Positions 25,901 through 36,731 of a stretch of 64,000 bases of DNA are shown piece by piece; position 1 is the stretch's first letter; each line of letters opens with the position of its first letter. The DNA lies in contig REGP01000002.1 in the NCBI GenBank assembly GCA_004134995.1, positions 558,001 to 622,000 of the forward strand. The letters are read 5' to 3'. The notes under the pieces are model-generated. The model saw nothing but the letters and a program-made list of their open reading frames with translations. It ran no database searches and had not been told where the DNA came from. The DNA comes from Oxalobacteraceae bacterium CAVE-383 (GTDB taxonomy: Bacteria > Pseudomonadota > Gammaproteobacteria > Burkholderiales > Burkholderiaceae_D). Made by a program: the position numbers and the translations under genes.

Positions 25901-26983
25901 CTATTTCGGGTCGACTTTTTTGGCGCGGGGATGCGCGGCGTCGTAGACCTGCGCCAGCCGCTGGAAATCGAGCGAAGTATAAACCTGGGTGGCGGTGATC
26001 GATGCATGGCCGAGCATTTCCTGCACCGCGCGCAAATCGCCGGAGCCTTGCAGCATATGGGACGCAAACGAATGGCGCAGGACGTGCGGATGCATGTTGC
26101 TGGGAACGCCAAGGGCCTGGCCATGCGCTTTCAGGCGCTGTTGCAGCACGCGCGGCGAAATCCTGGTGCCGCGTTCGCTCAAGAATAGCGCGGCGGCATC
26201 TTGCGCATGGTCGCCGGCGCTGCCCTTGAGCAGGGTATCGCGCACCGCCAGCCATTGCCGCACGGCCTGCAGCGCCGGCGCGCCGACCGGCACCGTCCGC
26301 ATTTTATTGCCCTTGCCGGTGACGGTGACTTCGCCGGCATCGAAGTCGATCCAGCCGGACGAGCTGTAGCCGGGCGACGCGACGTAGCGCAGATCCAGCC
26401 CGCTTAACTCGGCCGCGCGCAGCCCGCTGGAATACAGCAGCTCGAACATGGCCCGGTTGCATAGTTGCATGGCGCTGGCGGCGTCCTTGACCGGATTGGA
26501 CTGCGATACCACGGCGATCGCATCGTCGGCCGCCAGCGCTTTCGGCAGCGGCCGGGCGCGCTTGGGCGCCTTGACGCCGTCGACGGGATTGGATTTGAGC
26601 GTGTTGCGGTCGAGCTGGTCGGACAGCCAGTCATAGAAACCGCGCCATGCCGACAGTTTGCGGGCAATCGAACGCGGATTCAGGCCCTTGGCGTGCAGTT
26701 GCGCGGCGAATTTGCGGATATGGGCATGGCTGACGGCAGCGTAGGGAGCGGCCGATAACGCCAAGCCGGCATTGGCTTGCGGCTCGGGGTGGTCCGGCGC
26801 GGGCGCGGGGAGTTGCGGCAGGGTTTGCACCATCTCGGCCAGCTCCTGCAAATCGCGGCCGTAGTTGCTGACGGTATGCGGTGAAAGCTGGCGCTGTTCG
26901 GCCAGGCTGGCCAGATAGCGTTCGATGACCTCGCCGCCGCTGCCGGCGACGTCGGGCGGTGAAGCGGAAGCGGGCTGCTTCAC
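25901..26983 (-). CDS. xerC: Tyrosine recombinase XerC
   Basis: A 360-aa recombinase that with XerD resolves chromosome dimers at dif. It has an N-terminal SAM-like core-binding domain (IERYLASLAEQRQLSPHTVSNYGRDL). The catalytic domain shows Arg in SSGLRAAELSGL, His-x-x-Arg in HVLRHSFASHML, a later His in EMLGHASITATQVYT, and the Tyr nucleophile in that last motif. It is longer than E. coli XerC (298 aa) through an Ala/Pro-rich insertion near residue 60 and another near 150. It lies 15 bp after DUF484. Confidence 0.92.
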   Translation of the reverse strand: MKQPASASPPDVAGSGGEVIERYLASLAEQRQLSPHTVSNYGRDLQELAEMVQTLPQLPAPAPDHPEPQANAGLALSAAPYAAVSHAHIRKFAAQLHAKGLNPRSIARKLSAWRGFYDWLSDQLDRNTLKSNPVDGVKAPKRARPLPKALAADDAIAVVSQSNPVKDAASAMQLCNRAMFELLYSSGLRAAELSGLDLRYVASPGYSSSGWIDFDAGEVTVTGKGNKMRTVPVGAPALQAVRQWLAVRDTLLKGSAGDHAQDAAALFLSERGTRISPRVLQQRLKAHGQALGVPSNMHPHVLRHSFASHMLQGSGDLRAVQEMLGHASITATQVYTSLDFQRLAQVYDAAHPRAKKVDPK

Positions 26984-26998
26984 ATCCGCTGCTTCGGT

Positions 26999-27667
26999 TT
27001 AGCCGCGCAGGCTGGTCAGCGCGGCGCTGGCGGTGGCGCCGATGCGGGACAGGAAGTCGGTCGCCATCTCGGCGCTGAAACGCTGCGGATCGTCCGAGCC
27101 GAGCACCAGCAGACCGAAGGCTTCGGGCGCATTGTCGCTGCGCAGCGGCAGGATCGCGATCGATTGCACCGCGGCCGGTTCAGCCAGCCATAGCGCCGCC
27201 TCGAAATCCTTGTTCGGTCCGCAGAACGGCGTGCTCAGGCCATCGGCGAAGATATGCGCATCATCGGAAGTGGCGGCGGCGTACCAGGCATCGGCATGGT
27301 CGGCGCCGAGCTGCCACAGGCGCAGCGTGACTTGCGGCACGTTGAAGATGGTTTGCAGGCCGTCGACCAGCGCGCGCGGCAATTCGCTGTCGTTGCGCAC
27401 GGCCAGCAGGGCGCGGGTCCAGGTTTGAAATTTGTTGGCGATCTCGTCGTTTTCGTGCGCGATGCGCAGCAGGTCCGCCATGTGCAGATCCTGGATCTTG
27501 ATTTTCTCGCGCAGGATTTCCATTTGCCGTTCCTGCAGCGAAATCGCGCGGCCGAGCACCGGGCTGGTCAAGCGGATGCGGGCCAGCAGGTCGGCATGTT
27601 CTTCAAAGAAATGCGGATGATCGAACAGATAGTCGGCGATAAGGTTGGAATCCAGAAGCTCAGTCAT
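26999..27667 (-). CDS. DUF484 family protein
   Basis: A 222-aa cytoplasmic protein with the DUF484 signature, a GAF-like sensory fold of unknown ligand: IADYLFDHPHFFEEHADLLARIRL at the N-terminus and SIAILPL...FGLLVLGSDDPQRFSAEMATDFLSRIG near the end. The family usually stands between dapF and xerC. Here xerC follows directly, but dapF is 3.4 kb away. The start MTELLDSN is chosen; the longer frame adds about 33 unlike residues. The GGDEF protein at 50456 carries a related N-terminal domain. Confidence 0.85.
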   Translation of the reverse strand: MTELLDSNLIADYLFDHPHFFEEHADLLARIRLTSPVLGRAISLQERQMEILREKIKIQDLHMADLLRIAHENDEIANKFQTWTRALLAVRNDSELPRALVDGLQTIFNVPQVTLRLWQLGADHADAWYAAATSDDAHIFADGLSTPFCGPNKDFEAALWLAEPAAVQSIAILPLRSDNAPEAFGLLVLGSDDPQRFSAEMATDFLSRIGATASAALTSLRG

Positions 27668-27814
27668 TGGCGTGCGATCGTCTATGAAGTAATCGGTAAA
27701 AGTCGGTAAATACAATGAATGCGACGGCGAATGCCGTTTTGCTGCCAGATTATGTATGTTAAGCACGGCGCGTGCAACTGCCGCGTTGCTTTAATGAAAT
27801 TTATCCACAAATTG

Positions 27815-27850
27815 AATCGGGCTTACATGGTTGCCCATGTAAGCCCGATT
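27815..27850 (-). terminator. 16-bp hairpin after the porin gene
   Basis: The perfect stem AATCGGGCTTACATGG/CCATGTAAGCCCGATT has a TTGC loop and lies 53-88 bases beyond the porin stop on the minus strand. The exit sequence (CAATTTG) is only weakly T-rich. Porin terminator or mRNA 3' stabiliser. Confidence 0.65.
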
Positions 27851-27902
27851 GCTTCAAATCAGATTTCGATTTCCGGCATTGCTGCCGGTCGCCGATCCTT
27901 GA

Positions 27903-29120
27903 TTAGAATGTGTGACGCATGCCAACGCCCAGACCGAATGCGCCTTGGCTTGTGCTGCCAGCTTGCAGAGTCGGAGTAGAGCTGCTTGTCAGGTTCAGAG
28001 GATTGGTCACATCCGATGTGCGAATGTATGTACCGACTGCGTACAGGTCGGTGCGCTTCGACAGGAAGTAATCAGTGCCAATGAAGATCTGGTTCAGCTT
28101 GCCTTGTGGCGTGCCGTTGATGAAGCTGACGTTGGTGTGAGCATAGCCAGTCAACAGTTGCAGGGACGCTGTCAGGTTGTGGTTGTAACCGATTTCAAAC
28201 AGATCCAGCTTGTTGTTGGCGCTAGACGAGCCGAACGTACCGCTGTTGAATGTTTGAGTCAGGGTAGCCGAACCAGTGCCGGTCAGCAGGTTGACACGCG
28301 ACCAGTTACCATACAGTTTGCCGAAACCGAAGTTGTAGCTAGCACCCAGAGTGTATGTCTTGGTTGCAGTCGAACCAGCCAGTGCGCCACCGTCAGCAAC
28401 AACGGCAGGAGTAGTAGGTGCTGCACCACCGTTGATCAGGTTGCGGTCAGCAGGTGTAGTGCCTGCCTTGCTTTGGTAGTACGAACCACCGAAAGCCAGA
28501 GGGCCATTGTCATACTTCAGGCCAGCAGCCCAAGCTTGACCGGCAGTGCCGCCGCCAGCTTGTTCGCCCAGGCCGAACATCACGCCGCCGTTCAGGCCGC
28601 CGAATGCCGGCATGTCGTAACGGATCGAATTGTTGGTGCGCTCGCCTTGCAGACGGGCTTGTGTATTGCCGTCAACGCTCGAGAACTTGTTCACGTAACC
28701 AGCGTGCGAGAATGTCGCCATGCCGCCGGCTGTGCCGGAATACGCGAAGTCGGTTTGACGACCGACGTTGACCGAACCGAAACCGCCGGACAGGCCGACT
28801 GTCGATGTACGGCCGAACAGCGTGCCGCTGTTGTTGGCGCCATCTTGCTGAGCGTTGCTACCGGAATCCAGGTTGTAGCCCATTTCCAATTGGAAGTTGG
28901 CTTTCAGACCGCCGCCCAGATCTTCAGTACCCTTGAAGCCTAAACGCGAACCGGACAGACCGCCGGAATTCACTGCAAACAGGCTGTTGTTGTTGGCGCC
29001 TGCCTTGCTTTGGTAAAAAACGCCGGCGTCAGCGACACCGTAGATTGTTACCGATGTCTGAGCTTGCGCAGCGGCTGCGAACGAGCCCAGAACAGCCAGA
29101 GCGAGTAGTGATTTTTTCAT
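27903..29120 (-). CDS. Gram-negative porin (Burkholderiales OmpC-like)
   Basis: A 405-aa outer-membrane trimeric porin. Signal peptide is residues 1-20, cleaved after AQA. The mature N-terminus TSVTIYGVADAGVFY and the final GMRHTF (C-terminal Phe for the BAM machine) are classic. Alternating beta strands and FGRTSTVGLSGGFGSVNVGRQTDFAYS (loop 3 region) are visible. It forms passive diffusion channels. AGGATG precedes the ATG. Codon use is strongly biased and differs from neighbours, as expected for an abundant protein. It stands between genes that usually form one operon. Confidence 0.93.
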   Translation of the reverse strand: MKKSLLALAVLGSFAAAAQAQTSVTIYGVADAGVFYQSKAGANNNSLFAVNSGGLSGSRLGFKGTEDLGGGLKANFQLEMGYNLDSGSNAQQDGANNSGTLFGRTSTVGLSGGFGSVNVGRQTDFAYSGTAGGMATFSHAGYVNKFSSVDGNTQARLQGERTNNSIRYDMPAFGGLNGGVMFGLGEQAGGGTAGQAWAAGLKYDNGPLAFGGSYYQSKAGTTPADRNLINGGAAPTTPAVVADGGALAGSTATKTYTLGASYNFGFGKLYGNWSRVNLLTGTGSATLTQTFNSGTFGSSSANNKLDLFEIGYNHNLTASLQLLTGYAHTNVSFINGTPQGKLNQIFIGTDYFLSKRTDLYAVGTYIRTSDVTNPLNLTSSSTPTLQAGSTSQGAFGLGVGMRHTF

Positions 29121-29462
29121 TTGTTTGACATCCTTCTATAAAAATAGTCTTGAGGATCCGTATTTCTGGTCGGATGTCAGCACATTACGACGACTCCAAG
29201 CCTATGGCTAAGGATTTGTGCGATGGGGCGCAAAAACCTTGTCGAAATGGAGTTTCCCGGCTTCAGGCGTTGTTTTTTTCTGACAAACAGACGGGGATTC
29301 AGCCCCTATGTCATGTGCTTGTCATGTAGATGATGGATACCTCCGTATTACTGCCTTGGCTGTTGTATGAATAATGCATATTTTCCTAAAAACACCTGTT
29401 TTTAAAAAAATGATTGATTATTTAAGCAATAATTAGTGTTTTCCGAATCGAATTGGGATCGT
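29121..29462. other. 342-bp divergent intergenic region (porin / Sel1 gene)
   Basis: AT-rich toward the Sel1 gene, with a small AAAAACA/TGTTTTT hairpin at 29388-29403. The porin leader and promoter must lie in 29121-29300, but no convincing -35/-10 pair was recognised. No gene is seen. Confidence 0.5.
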
Positions 29463-31067
29463 ATGGCAAATCGAGAGGATCTCGCAATCATTCGTGCCGC
29501 CAGGGCCGGGCAACCGCAGGCGCAACTGACTTTGGGCAAGCGCTATCTGACCGGCGGCAATGGCTTGCCGCAAAGCCTGCAAACCGCCATGCACTGGCTG
29601 GAGCGCGCGGCGCGGGCCGATCAGGCCGAGGCATGGTCGCTGATCGGCGCGCATATTCCTTTTGAACTGGCCACGCAGGCCGCGGATGTGGTGTCGTTCT
29701 CCACTTGGTATGAGCGGGCATTCGAGCAAGGCGTGTTGGAAGCGGGCCTGGTGTTCGCCAAGCTGGTGCTGGCGCATCCCGCCTTGCAGCAAATCGATGG
29801 CCTGCATGGCAAGGCCATCAGGATGCTGGAAAGCGCGGCGCGTTCCGGCACGGCCGAAGCGCAATGGCTGCTGGCGCAGCACAATAATCAAGGCGGCGCG
29901 GACGCCGTAAAGCCGGCGCGCGCGGACGATACCGGCGGCTCAGGCTTTGAAGCGCCGGCGGCGGCCCAGGCCTGGGCGGAGCGGGCGGCCGAGGGCGGCA
30001 TCGCCCAGGCGCAGTATCTGTTGGCCGACGCCGCCTGGGAAAATGCCGACCGGGCCGGCTATCTGCAACGCGCATTGCCGCTGGCGCGCGCATTGCGGGC
30101 GCAGTATGCGGGACAGGTCGCGCAACTGCACGCGCCGTCGCCCGCGCTGGGCCGGCAACTGGGCGCCGGCAATTTGCTGCTGTTGTCGCGCTGCTGCGAT
30201 GCGCTGCTGCAAAGCGGCGATCATGATCCCGACGAGATCCAGCACTTTTGGGAACTGGCGGCCTATGCCGACGACAAGGCCGCGCAGTTCGCGCTGGGCC
30301 TGTGGTTTGCGCGCATGCGCGCCGATGGCGTCCGCTCGAATCTGATCGCCGGCTCCGCCAATTACAAGAAAGCGGTGCGCTGGCTGACGCTGGCCGGCGA
30401 AGGCGGTCTGGCCGAAGCCTGGTACGCCTTGTCGCGCATCTTCCTGAAGCCGGAATTTTCACAGCGTAGTTTGAACGATGCGCAATATCATCTGGAGCGC
30501 GCGGCCGAAATGGGGCATTGCGCCGCGCAACTCGAGTGCGGGATCGGCGCCTGGCGCAGCCGCCGCGATGCAGTCTCGAACGATGTCCGTGCCGTTTACT
30601 GGCTGCAAAAAGCGGCCGCGCAGAACAATCTGGAAGCGATCGCCTTGCTGGCCAAAATCACCGATGCCCCGGCGCCGGCGCCCTGGGCGGAACCGGCCCG
30701 GCAGCAACTGACGCGGGCTATCGTCAATGCCTATCCGTTCCTGGCCGCGCGCATCGAATTGGCTGCGCTGTTCGGCCTGACGCAGGCTGAAGCATTGCTG
30801 ATCGATATCAATGAGGCCGACCAGGGCCATTGCCTGGTGGTGGACATCCGGGCGCAATATGCGCGCAGCAAACGCCGCCTGATTCCGATTGCCGGCACGG
30901 AGCAGCGCGCCGCATTGCATCGCATCGGGCGCTTGTTCGAGGATGTGGATTGCAGCGCAAGCGGCGTGGAGGGCAATTACCGGCAGCGCCTGTATCGGCT
31001 CAAGACGGTATTGCCGCAGGCTTTGCCTGATGCGGACGCCGAGGACGAAGCGGCCTTGATCGACTAG
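29463..31067 (+). CDS. Sel1-like/TPR repeat protein
   Basis: A 534-aa soluble helical-repeat protein. Repeats of roughly 36 residues with Sel1 features are visible: AQLTLGKRYLTGGNGLPQSLQ-AMHWLERAA, KAVRWLTLAGEGGLAEAWYALSRIF and AVYWLQKAAAQNNLEAIALL. No signal peptide is found. Such proteins act as scaffolds, and the partner is unknown. The C-terminal roughly 100 residues (DQGHCLVVDIRAQYARSKRRL) are not repeat-like. The start at 29463 has GGGA nearby; the in-frame ATG at 29436 lacks a ribosome site. Confidence 0.75.
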   Translation: MANREDLAIIRAARAGQPQAQLTLGKRYLTGGNGLPQSLQTAMHWLERAARADQAEAWSLIGAHIPFELATQAADVVSFSTWYERAFEQGVLEAGLVFAKLVLAHPALQQIDGLHGKAIRMLESAARSGTAEAQWLLAQHNNQGGADAVKPARADDTGGSGFEAPAAAQAWAERAAEGGIAQAQYLLADAAWENADRAGYLQRALPLARALRAQYAGQVAQLHAPSPALGRQLGAGNLLLLSRCCDALLQSGDHDPDEIQHFWELAAYADDKAAQFALGLWFARMRADGVRSNLIAGSANYKKAVRWLTLAGEGGLAEAWYALSRIFLKPEFSQRSLNDAQYHLERAAEMGHCAAQLECGIGAWRSRRDAVSNDVRAVYWLQKAAAQNNLEAIALLAKITDAPAPAPWAEPARQQLTRAIVNAYPFLAARIELAALFGLTQAEALLIDINEADQGHCLVVDIRAQYARSKRRLIPIAGTEQRAALHRIGRLFEDVDCSASGVEGNYRQRLYRLKTVLPQALPDADAEDEAALID

Positions 31068-31104
31068 GCTCTCAAGGCCGCAGGCCGCCACGCCAATTTC
31101 GCGT

Positions 31105-31956
31105 TTAAATTTCGATCTCGCCTTCGAACACCGTGACCGCCGGACCGGTCATTTTGACCGCCTGGTTTTCACCATTCCAGGCAATGACCAGAACGCCGCC
31201 GCGGGTTTGCACCGTCACGGGAGAGTCGAGCAGGCCCTGCCGGATGCCGGCGACGGCCGCCGCGCAGGCGCCGGTGCCGCAGGCCAGCGTTTCGCCGGCG
31301 CCGCGCTCATAGACGCGCAGCCTGATGTTATTGCGGTCGACGATCTGCATGAAGCCGGCATTGACGCGTTTCGGGAAGCGCGGATGATGTTCGATGACGG
31401 GGCCGTCCGTTGCCACCGGCGCCTGTTCGGCATCGGCGACGATCTGCACCGCATGCGGGTTGCCCATCGACAGCACCGAAAATCGCAGCGTCCTGCCGTT
31501 GATTTCCAGCGGCCACAGCGTATCTTCACCTTGCGCGGTGGCGGACAGTCCGTTCGCATCGAACGGCACCAGCGACGGCTGCAAAATCGGCGCGCCCATA
31601 TCGACGGTGACGCCGCCATCGGCTTCCAGCATCGGCTCTATCACGCCGGCCAGGGTTTCGACCCGGATCGCACGTTTGTCGGACAGTCCTTTTTCGTTCA
31701 CGAAGCGCGCAAAAGCGCGCGCGCCGTTGCCGCATTGTTCGACCTCGCCGCCATCGGCGTTGTAGATCCGGTAGCGAAAATCGACATTCGGTAAACGCGT
31801 CGCCTCCACCACGAGCATCTGGTCGGCGCCGACGCCGAAACGGCGATCGGCAATCTGTTTCCATTGCGCGTGCGTGAAGTCGATGGCCTGGCTGATAGCG
31901 TCGATGACGACGAAATCGTTGCCGGCGCCATGCATTTTGGTAAATTTTATTTTCAT
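31105..31956 (-). CDS. dapF: Diaminopimelate epimerase
   Basis: A 283-aa PLP-independent epimerase converting LL- to meso-diaminopimelate for lysine and peptidoglycan. The two catalytic Cys are in [13 protein letters not shown] and [12 protein letters not shown]. The N-terminus [16 protein letters not shown] is the family signature. It is the third gene of a minus-strand unit after two acyltransferase genes (8-bp gap). The usual next genes, DUF484 and xerC, are displaced by the porin and Sel1 genes. Confidence 0.96.
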   Translation of the reverse strand: MKIKFTKMHGAGNDFVVIDAISQAIDFTHAQWKQIADRRFGVGADQMLVVEATRLPNVDFRYRIYNADGGEVEQCGNGARAFARFVNEKGLSDKRAIRVETLAGVIEPMLEADGGVTVDMGAPILQPSLVPFDANGLSATAQGEDTLWPLEINGRTLRFSVLSMGNPHAVQIVADAEQAPVATDGPVIEHHPRFPKRVNAGFMQIVDRNNIRLRVYERGAGETLACGTGACAAAVAGIRQGLLDSPVTVQTRGGVLVIAWNGENQAVKMTGPAVTVFEGEIEI

Positions 31957-31964
31957 GCGATCGA

Positions 31965-32855
31965 TTATAGATCAGGGCTTCCGGGGCCGTATAAATCCGG
32001 CATGCCCGGCGGCCGGGTCTTGAAGCGCTTGTGCGTCCAGAAATATTCGGCCGGCGTTTCCCTGACGCGGTCCTCGATGAAGGCGTTCATGCGGCGCGTC
32101 GCCTCGGTGATATCCGGACCGGGAAAATTCTCCCAGGAAGGATAGAAGGTGACATGCCAGCCGCGATAATCGGGCTGGTAGCGGGCGATTACCGGCACCA
32201 CATTGGCGCCGGTGGCCGCCGCGATGCGAGCCGGGGCCGTCAGCGTGGCCGCCGGAATGCCGAAGAACGGGACGAATTCCGAATCCCTCAGGCCGAAGTC
32301 CATATCGGGCAGCATGATGAACGGCTTGCCTTCGCGCATTGCGCGGATGATCGGCTTGACGCCCTGCGCGCGGGTCAGTAGCGTGACGGGGCGGAAGCGC
32401 GAGCGCCCCTTCAGCAGCGCGTCGTCGACGATCCGGTTTTTCTGCCGCGTATAGATGGTGCAGACCGACAGCTCGGAATTGAGCACCAGCGCAATGCCGG
32501 GCACCTCCAGTCCGACAAAGTGCGGGCACAGCAAGATGGCCGGCCCCGAACGCAATTGATCGAGCGGAATCTCGCCGTCGACGCGGATCAATTTTTTCAG
32601 CCGGCTTTCCGGCGCCCACCACAAGACGCCGCGTTCCAGCGCGCTGCGCGCATAGGCCCGAAAATGGCGGCGCGCGATTTCCGTTCGGGCCGCCTGGTCG
32701 AGATCCGGAAAACATAGCGCCAGATTGGTCAGGCAGATGCGGCGGCGCGGTTTCATGATGATGTACAGCAGCGATCCGAGCGCTTCGCCCAGCCGTCCGA
32801 GCAGCGGCAGCGGCAGCCAATGCAGCAGCCAGATGACCGCGATCAGAGCCCTCAT
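31965..32855 (-). CDS. LpxL/HtrB-type lipid A acyltransferase
   Basis: A 296-aa inner-membrane acyltransferase. It has an N-terminal hydrophobic helix ([18 protein letters not shown]), the catalytic HX4E motif CPHFVGLE and the second family block [22 protein letters not shown]. Members add a secondary acyl chain to Kdo2-lipid IVA. The acyl-chain length and position are not predictable. It overlaps the preceding acyltransferase gene by 4 bp, and dapF follows after 8 bp. The start codon and ribosome site lie within the upstream gene's end. Confidence 0.88.
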   Translation of the reverse strand: MRALIAVIWLLHWLPLPLLGRLGEALGSLLYIIMKPRRRICLTNLALCFPDLDQAARTEIARRHFRAYARSALERGVLWWAPESRLKKLIRVDGEIPLDQLRSGPAILLCPHFVGLEVPGIALVLNSELSVCTIYTRQKNRIVDDALLKGRSRFRPVTLLTRAQGVKPIIRAMREGKPFIMLPDMDFGLRDSEFVPFFGIPAATLTAPARIAAATGANVVPVIARYQPDYRGWHVTFYPSWENFPGPDITEATRRMNAFIEDRVRETPAEYFWTHKRFKTRPPGMPDLYGPGSPDL

Positions 32856-33703
32856 GCGCGCTCTCCGGCGTCCGCCGGGGCCACGCCGCGGGGTGTTTTA
32901 TAGCGGTTGTAGCTCCAGATATATTGGCTCGGGCAGCGCGCAATCAGCTTTTCCATCGCCAGATTGATGGCGCGCGCCTGCTGTTCCGGCGTGCCGTCCA
33001 GCGTTTCCTCGAACGCCACGAAACGGATCACGTAGCCGCGTCCCCACGACAGCCGTTCGGCATACGACAGGATCACCGGGGCGCCGCTCATCGCGTGCAA
33101 TTTGGCCGACAGCGTCATGGTATAGGCCGGCTTGCCGAAAAAGTCGGCCCATACGCCCTCGCCGTGCTGCGGCACCTGGTCCGGCAGCAGGCCGATCGCC
33201 TGGCCGTTCTTCAATGCTTTCAACAGTGTGCGCACGCCGCTCAGATTGGCCGGCGCCAGGATCAGATTATGGCGGGCGCGCGCGCCTTCGATCAGCGGCT
33301 TCAAGGCGCTCTTGCGCGGCGGCCGGTACAGGGCGGTCAGCGAGGTGCGCGCGGCGATGGCCTGCGCGATGATTTCGAAGCAGCCGAGGTGCGGGGTCAG
33401 AAAGATGACGCCGCGGCGGGCGTCCAGCGCGGCTTGCGCCAGTTCCCAGTTTTCGATGCGCGCGGTGCGCAGCACGCGTTGCTGCGGCGCGCACCAGACG
33501 AACGGCAGCTCGAACATGCTTTTGCCGGACGCGCCGATGGCGGCCGGCAGATGGGCCGCATAACCGGCGCGGCCGATATTTTCACGCAGGCGTTTGCGAT
33601 AGGCCGGCGAGGCCAGGTAGACCAGCCGGCCGGCCGCCACGCCGATCAAATGCAAGGCCGGCAAGGGCAGGCGCGAGAGCAGGCGAAACAGGAGAACTAA
33701 CAT
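32852..33703 (-). CDS. LpxL/HtrB-type acyltransferase (second copy)
   Basis: A 283-aa paralogue of the next gene. It has an N-terminal hydrophobic stretch, HX4E as TPHLGCFE, and the block LLPDQVPQHGEGVWADFFGKPAYT. The two adjacent copies presumably add the two secondary acyl chains of lipid A, or one may act on other lysophospholipids (inference). It is first gene of the acyltransferase-acyltransferase-dapF unit and divergent from metK, with 155 bp between starts. Confidence 0.87.
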   Translation of the reverse strand: MLVLLFRLLSRLPLPALHLIGVAAGRLVYLASPAYRKRLRENIGRAGYAAHLPAAIGASGKSMFELPFVWCAPQQRVLRTARIENWELAQAALDARRGVIFLTPHLGCFEIIAQAIAARTSLTALYRPPRKSALKPLIEGARARHNLILAPANLSGVRTLLKALKNGQAIGLLPDQVPQHGEGVWADFFGKPAYTMTLSAKLHAMSGAPVILSYAERLSWGRGYVIRFVAFEETLDGTPEQQARAINLAMEKLIARCPSQYIWSYNRYKTPRGVAPADAGERA

Positions 33704-33858
33704 GCGGATTGCGAGCTTGTAGGAAAGGGGCGTAAAATACCACGCGCAGCACCGTTAAGTTAATAGACAACTTGCGAGACGGTATACAAAATTCGCTAAA
33801 GCGTCGCAGGCACAAGTGATTGGCCGCGACTAGGTCATATCACTTTTGGAGCCCACGC

Positions 33859-35022
<1,164 letters not shown>

Positions 35023-35050
35023 AGCGCCCGGCGCGCAGTCCCGCCGGGTA

Positions 35051-35094
35051 AAAAAACAGATCGAACGCCCTGCGCTTTCGATCTGTTTTGTTTT
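35051..35094 (+). terminator. Rho-independent terminator of metK
   Basis: AACAGATCGAA (35055-35065) pairs with TTCGATCTGTT (35077-35087), with an A run before and TTTTGTTTT at the exit. The T-rich end merges with a TACAAT box at 35094-35099 that is the likely -10 of the ahcY transcript. Confidence 0.85.
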
Positions 35095-35099
35095 ACAAT
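35094..35099 (+). promoter_or_regulatory. Probable -10 element of ahcY
   Basis: TACAAT lies about 8 bases before the first paired bases of the SAH riboswitch, so transcription would begin at the aptamer's 5' edge. No clear -35 is visible, because the metK terminator occupies that place. Confidence 0.45.
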
Positions 35100-35106
35100 G
35101 CACATC

Positions 35107-35203
35107 CGTATCGAGGAGCGTTGCGACAAGGACAACTTATTTTGATCCTTGCCAGGCTTGATACAGTCGCTTGATTTCATCGATAAGCAACCGCGCTCAC
35201 GTA
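35107..35203 (+). ncRNA. SAH riboswitch
   Basis: Matches the S-adenosylhomocysteine aptamer layout known from Burkholderiales and pseudomonads. TCGAGGAGCGTTGCGAC (35111-35127) opens it, GCCAGGCTTG (35151-35160) is the conserved middle, and GCGCTCACGT (35193-35202) closes it by pairing with GGAGCG. It stands directly before ahcY, the expected target: SAH binding raises ahcY expression. A T7 run at 35205-35211 follows the aptamer, and the ribosome site AGGAGG lies 20 bases downstream. Control by transcription, translation or both is possible. Confidence 0.85.
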
Positions 35204-35233
35204 CTTTTTTTCTATTATTGAAAGGAGGGCGTG

Positions 35234-36658
35234 ATGAACGCCGTTACCAATTCCGCACTGCAAGATTTCTCCGTCGCCGATCTGACCCTGGCCGACTGGG
35301 GCCGCAAAGAAATCAAAATCGCCGAAACCGAAATGCCCGGCCTGATGGCCATCCGCGAAGAATACGCCGCGGCCCAGCCGCTCAAGGGCGCGCGCATCAC
35401 CGGTTCGATCCACATGACGATCCAGACGGCTGTCCTGATCGAAACACTGGAAGCCCTGGGCGCCAAAGTGCGCTGGGCCTCCTGCAATATCTACTCCACC
35501 CAGGACCATGCCGCCGCCGCGATCGCCGCCGCCGGCACGCCGGTGTTCGCATTCAAGGGCGAATCGCTGGACGACTACTGGGAATTCACGCACCGCATTT
35601 TCGAATGGCCCGGCGACGTCAACACCGAACAGGCCAACATGATCCTGGACGACGGCGGCGATGCGACATTGCTGCTGCACCTCGGCACGCGCGCCGAAAA
35701 AGACCCGTCAGTGCTCAACAAGCCGGGTTCGGAAGAAGAAATCTGCCTGTTCAATTCGATCAAGAAACGCCTGGCGAGCAGCCCCGGCTGGTATTCGTCG
35801 CGCCTCAAGCAGGTCCGCGGCGTGACCGAGGAAACCACTACCGGCGTGCATCGCCTGTACCAGATGTTCAAGGACGGCAAGCTGGCGTTTCCCGCCATCA
35901 ACGTAAACGATTCGGTCACCAAGTCGAAGTTCGACAATCTGTATGGCTGCCGCGAATCCCTGGTCGACGGCATCAAGCGCGCCACCGACGTGATGATCGC
36001 CGGCAAAGTCGCCGTCATCGCCGGCTATGGCGATGTGGGCAAGGGCTCGGCACAGGCCATGCGCGCCTTGTCGGCCCAGGTCTGGGTCACTGAAATCGAT
36101 CCGATCTGCGCTCTGCAGGCCGCGATGGAAGGCTTCCGCGTCGTGACCATGGAATATGCCGCCGAACACGGCGATATTTTCGTGACCTGCACCGGCAACT
36201 ACCATGTGATCACGCATGCGCACATGAGCCGCATGAAGGATCAGGCCATCGTCTGCAACATCGGCCATTTCGACAATGAAATCGAAGTCGCCGCGCTCAA
36301 GCAGTACAAATGGGAAAACATCAAGCCGCAAGTCGATCACATCATCTTCCCGGACGGCAAGCGCATCATCCTGCTGGCCGAGGGACGCCTGGTCAATCTC
36401 GGTTGCGGCACCGGCCATCCGTCATATGTGATGAGCTCGTCGTTCGCCAACCAGACCATCGCGCAGATCGAATTGTTCACCAAGACCGCGCAATATCCGG
36501 TCGGCGTCTACACGCTGCCGAAGCATCTCGACGAAAAGGTGGCGCGCCTGCAATTGACCAAGCTCAATGCGCAACTGACTGAACTGACCAGCGAGCAGGC
36601 CGGCTATATCGGCGTGTCGCAAAGCGGTCCGTACAAGCCGGATCACTATCGTTATTGA
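35234..36658 (+). CDS. ahcY: Adenosylhomocysteinase
   Basis: A 474-aa NAD-bound enzyme splitting S-adenosylhomocysteine into adenosine and homocysteine, relieving product inhibition of methyltransferases. Signatures are [33 protein letters not shown] loop [24 protein letters not shown] and the C-terminal KPDHYRY. AGGAGG stands 5 bases before the ATG; a GTG directly before it is an alternative start. It is controlled by the SAH riboswitch and probably followed by partial termination before the membrane protein and metF. Confidence 0.97.
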   Translation: MNAVTNSALQDFSVADLTLADWGRKEIKIAETEMPGLMAIREEYAAAQPLKGARITGSIHMTIQTAVLIETLEALGAKVRWASCNIYSTQDHAAAAIAAAGTPVFAFKGESLDDYWEFTHRIFEWPGDVNTEQANMILDDGGDATLLLHLGTRAEKDPSVLNKPGSEEEICLFNSIKKRLASSPGWYSSRLKQVRGVTEETTTGVHRLYQMFKDGKLAFPAINVNDSVTKSKFDNLYGCRESLVDGIKRATDVMIAGKVAVIAGYGDVGKGSAQAMRALSAQVWVTEIDPICALQAAMEGFRVVTMEYAAEHGDIFVTCTGNYHVITHAHMSRMKDQAIVCNIGHFDNEIEVAALKQYKWENIKPQVDHIIFPDGKRIILLAEGRLVNLGCGTGHPSYVMSSSFANQTIAQIELFTKTAQYPVGVYTLPKHLDEKVARLQLTKLNAQLTELTSEQAGYIGVSQSGPYKPDHYRY

Positions 36659-36683
36659 TGGTTGTGCAGTGCGGTAGTAAGCG

Positions 36684-36711
36684 GCGCCGGAAATCCTTCC
36701 GGCGCTGTTTT
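36684..36711 (+). terminator. Terminator-like hairpin after ahcY
   Basis: GCGCCGGAA (36684-36692) and TTCCGGCGC (36697-36705) with an ATCC loop are followed by TGTTTTG. The short, interrupted T run suggests partial read-through into the holin-like gene and metF. Confidence 0.65.
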
Positions 36712-36731
36712 GCCTATCAAGGAGAATCCCG

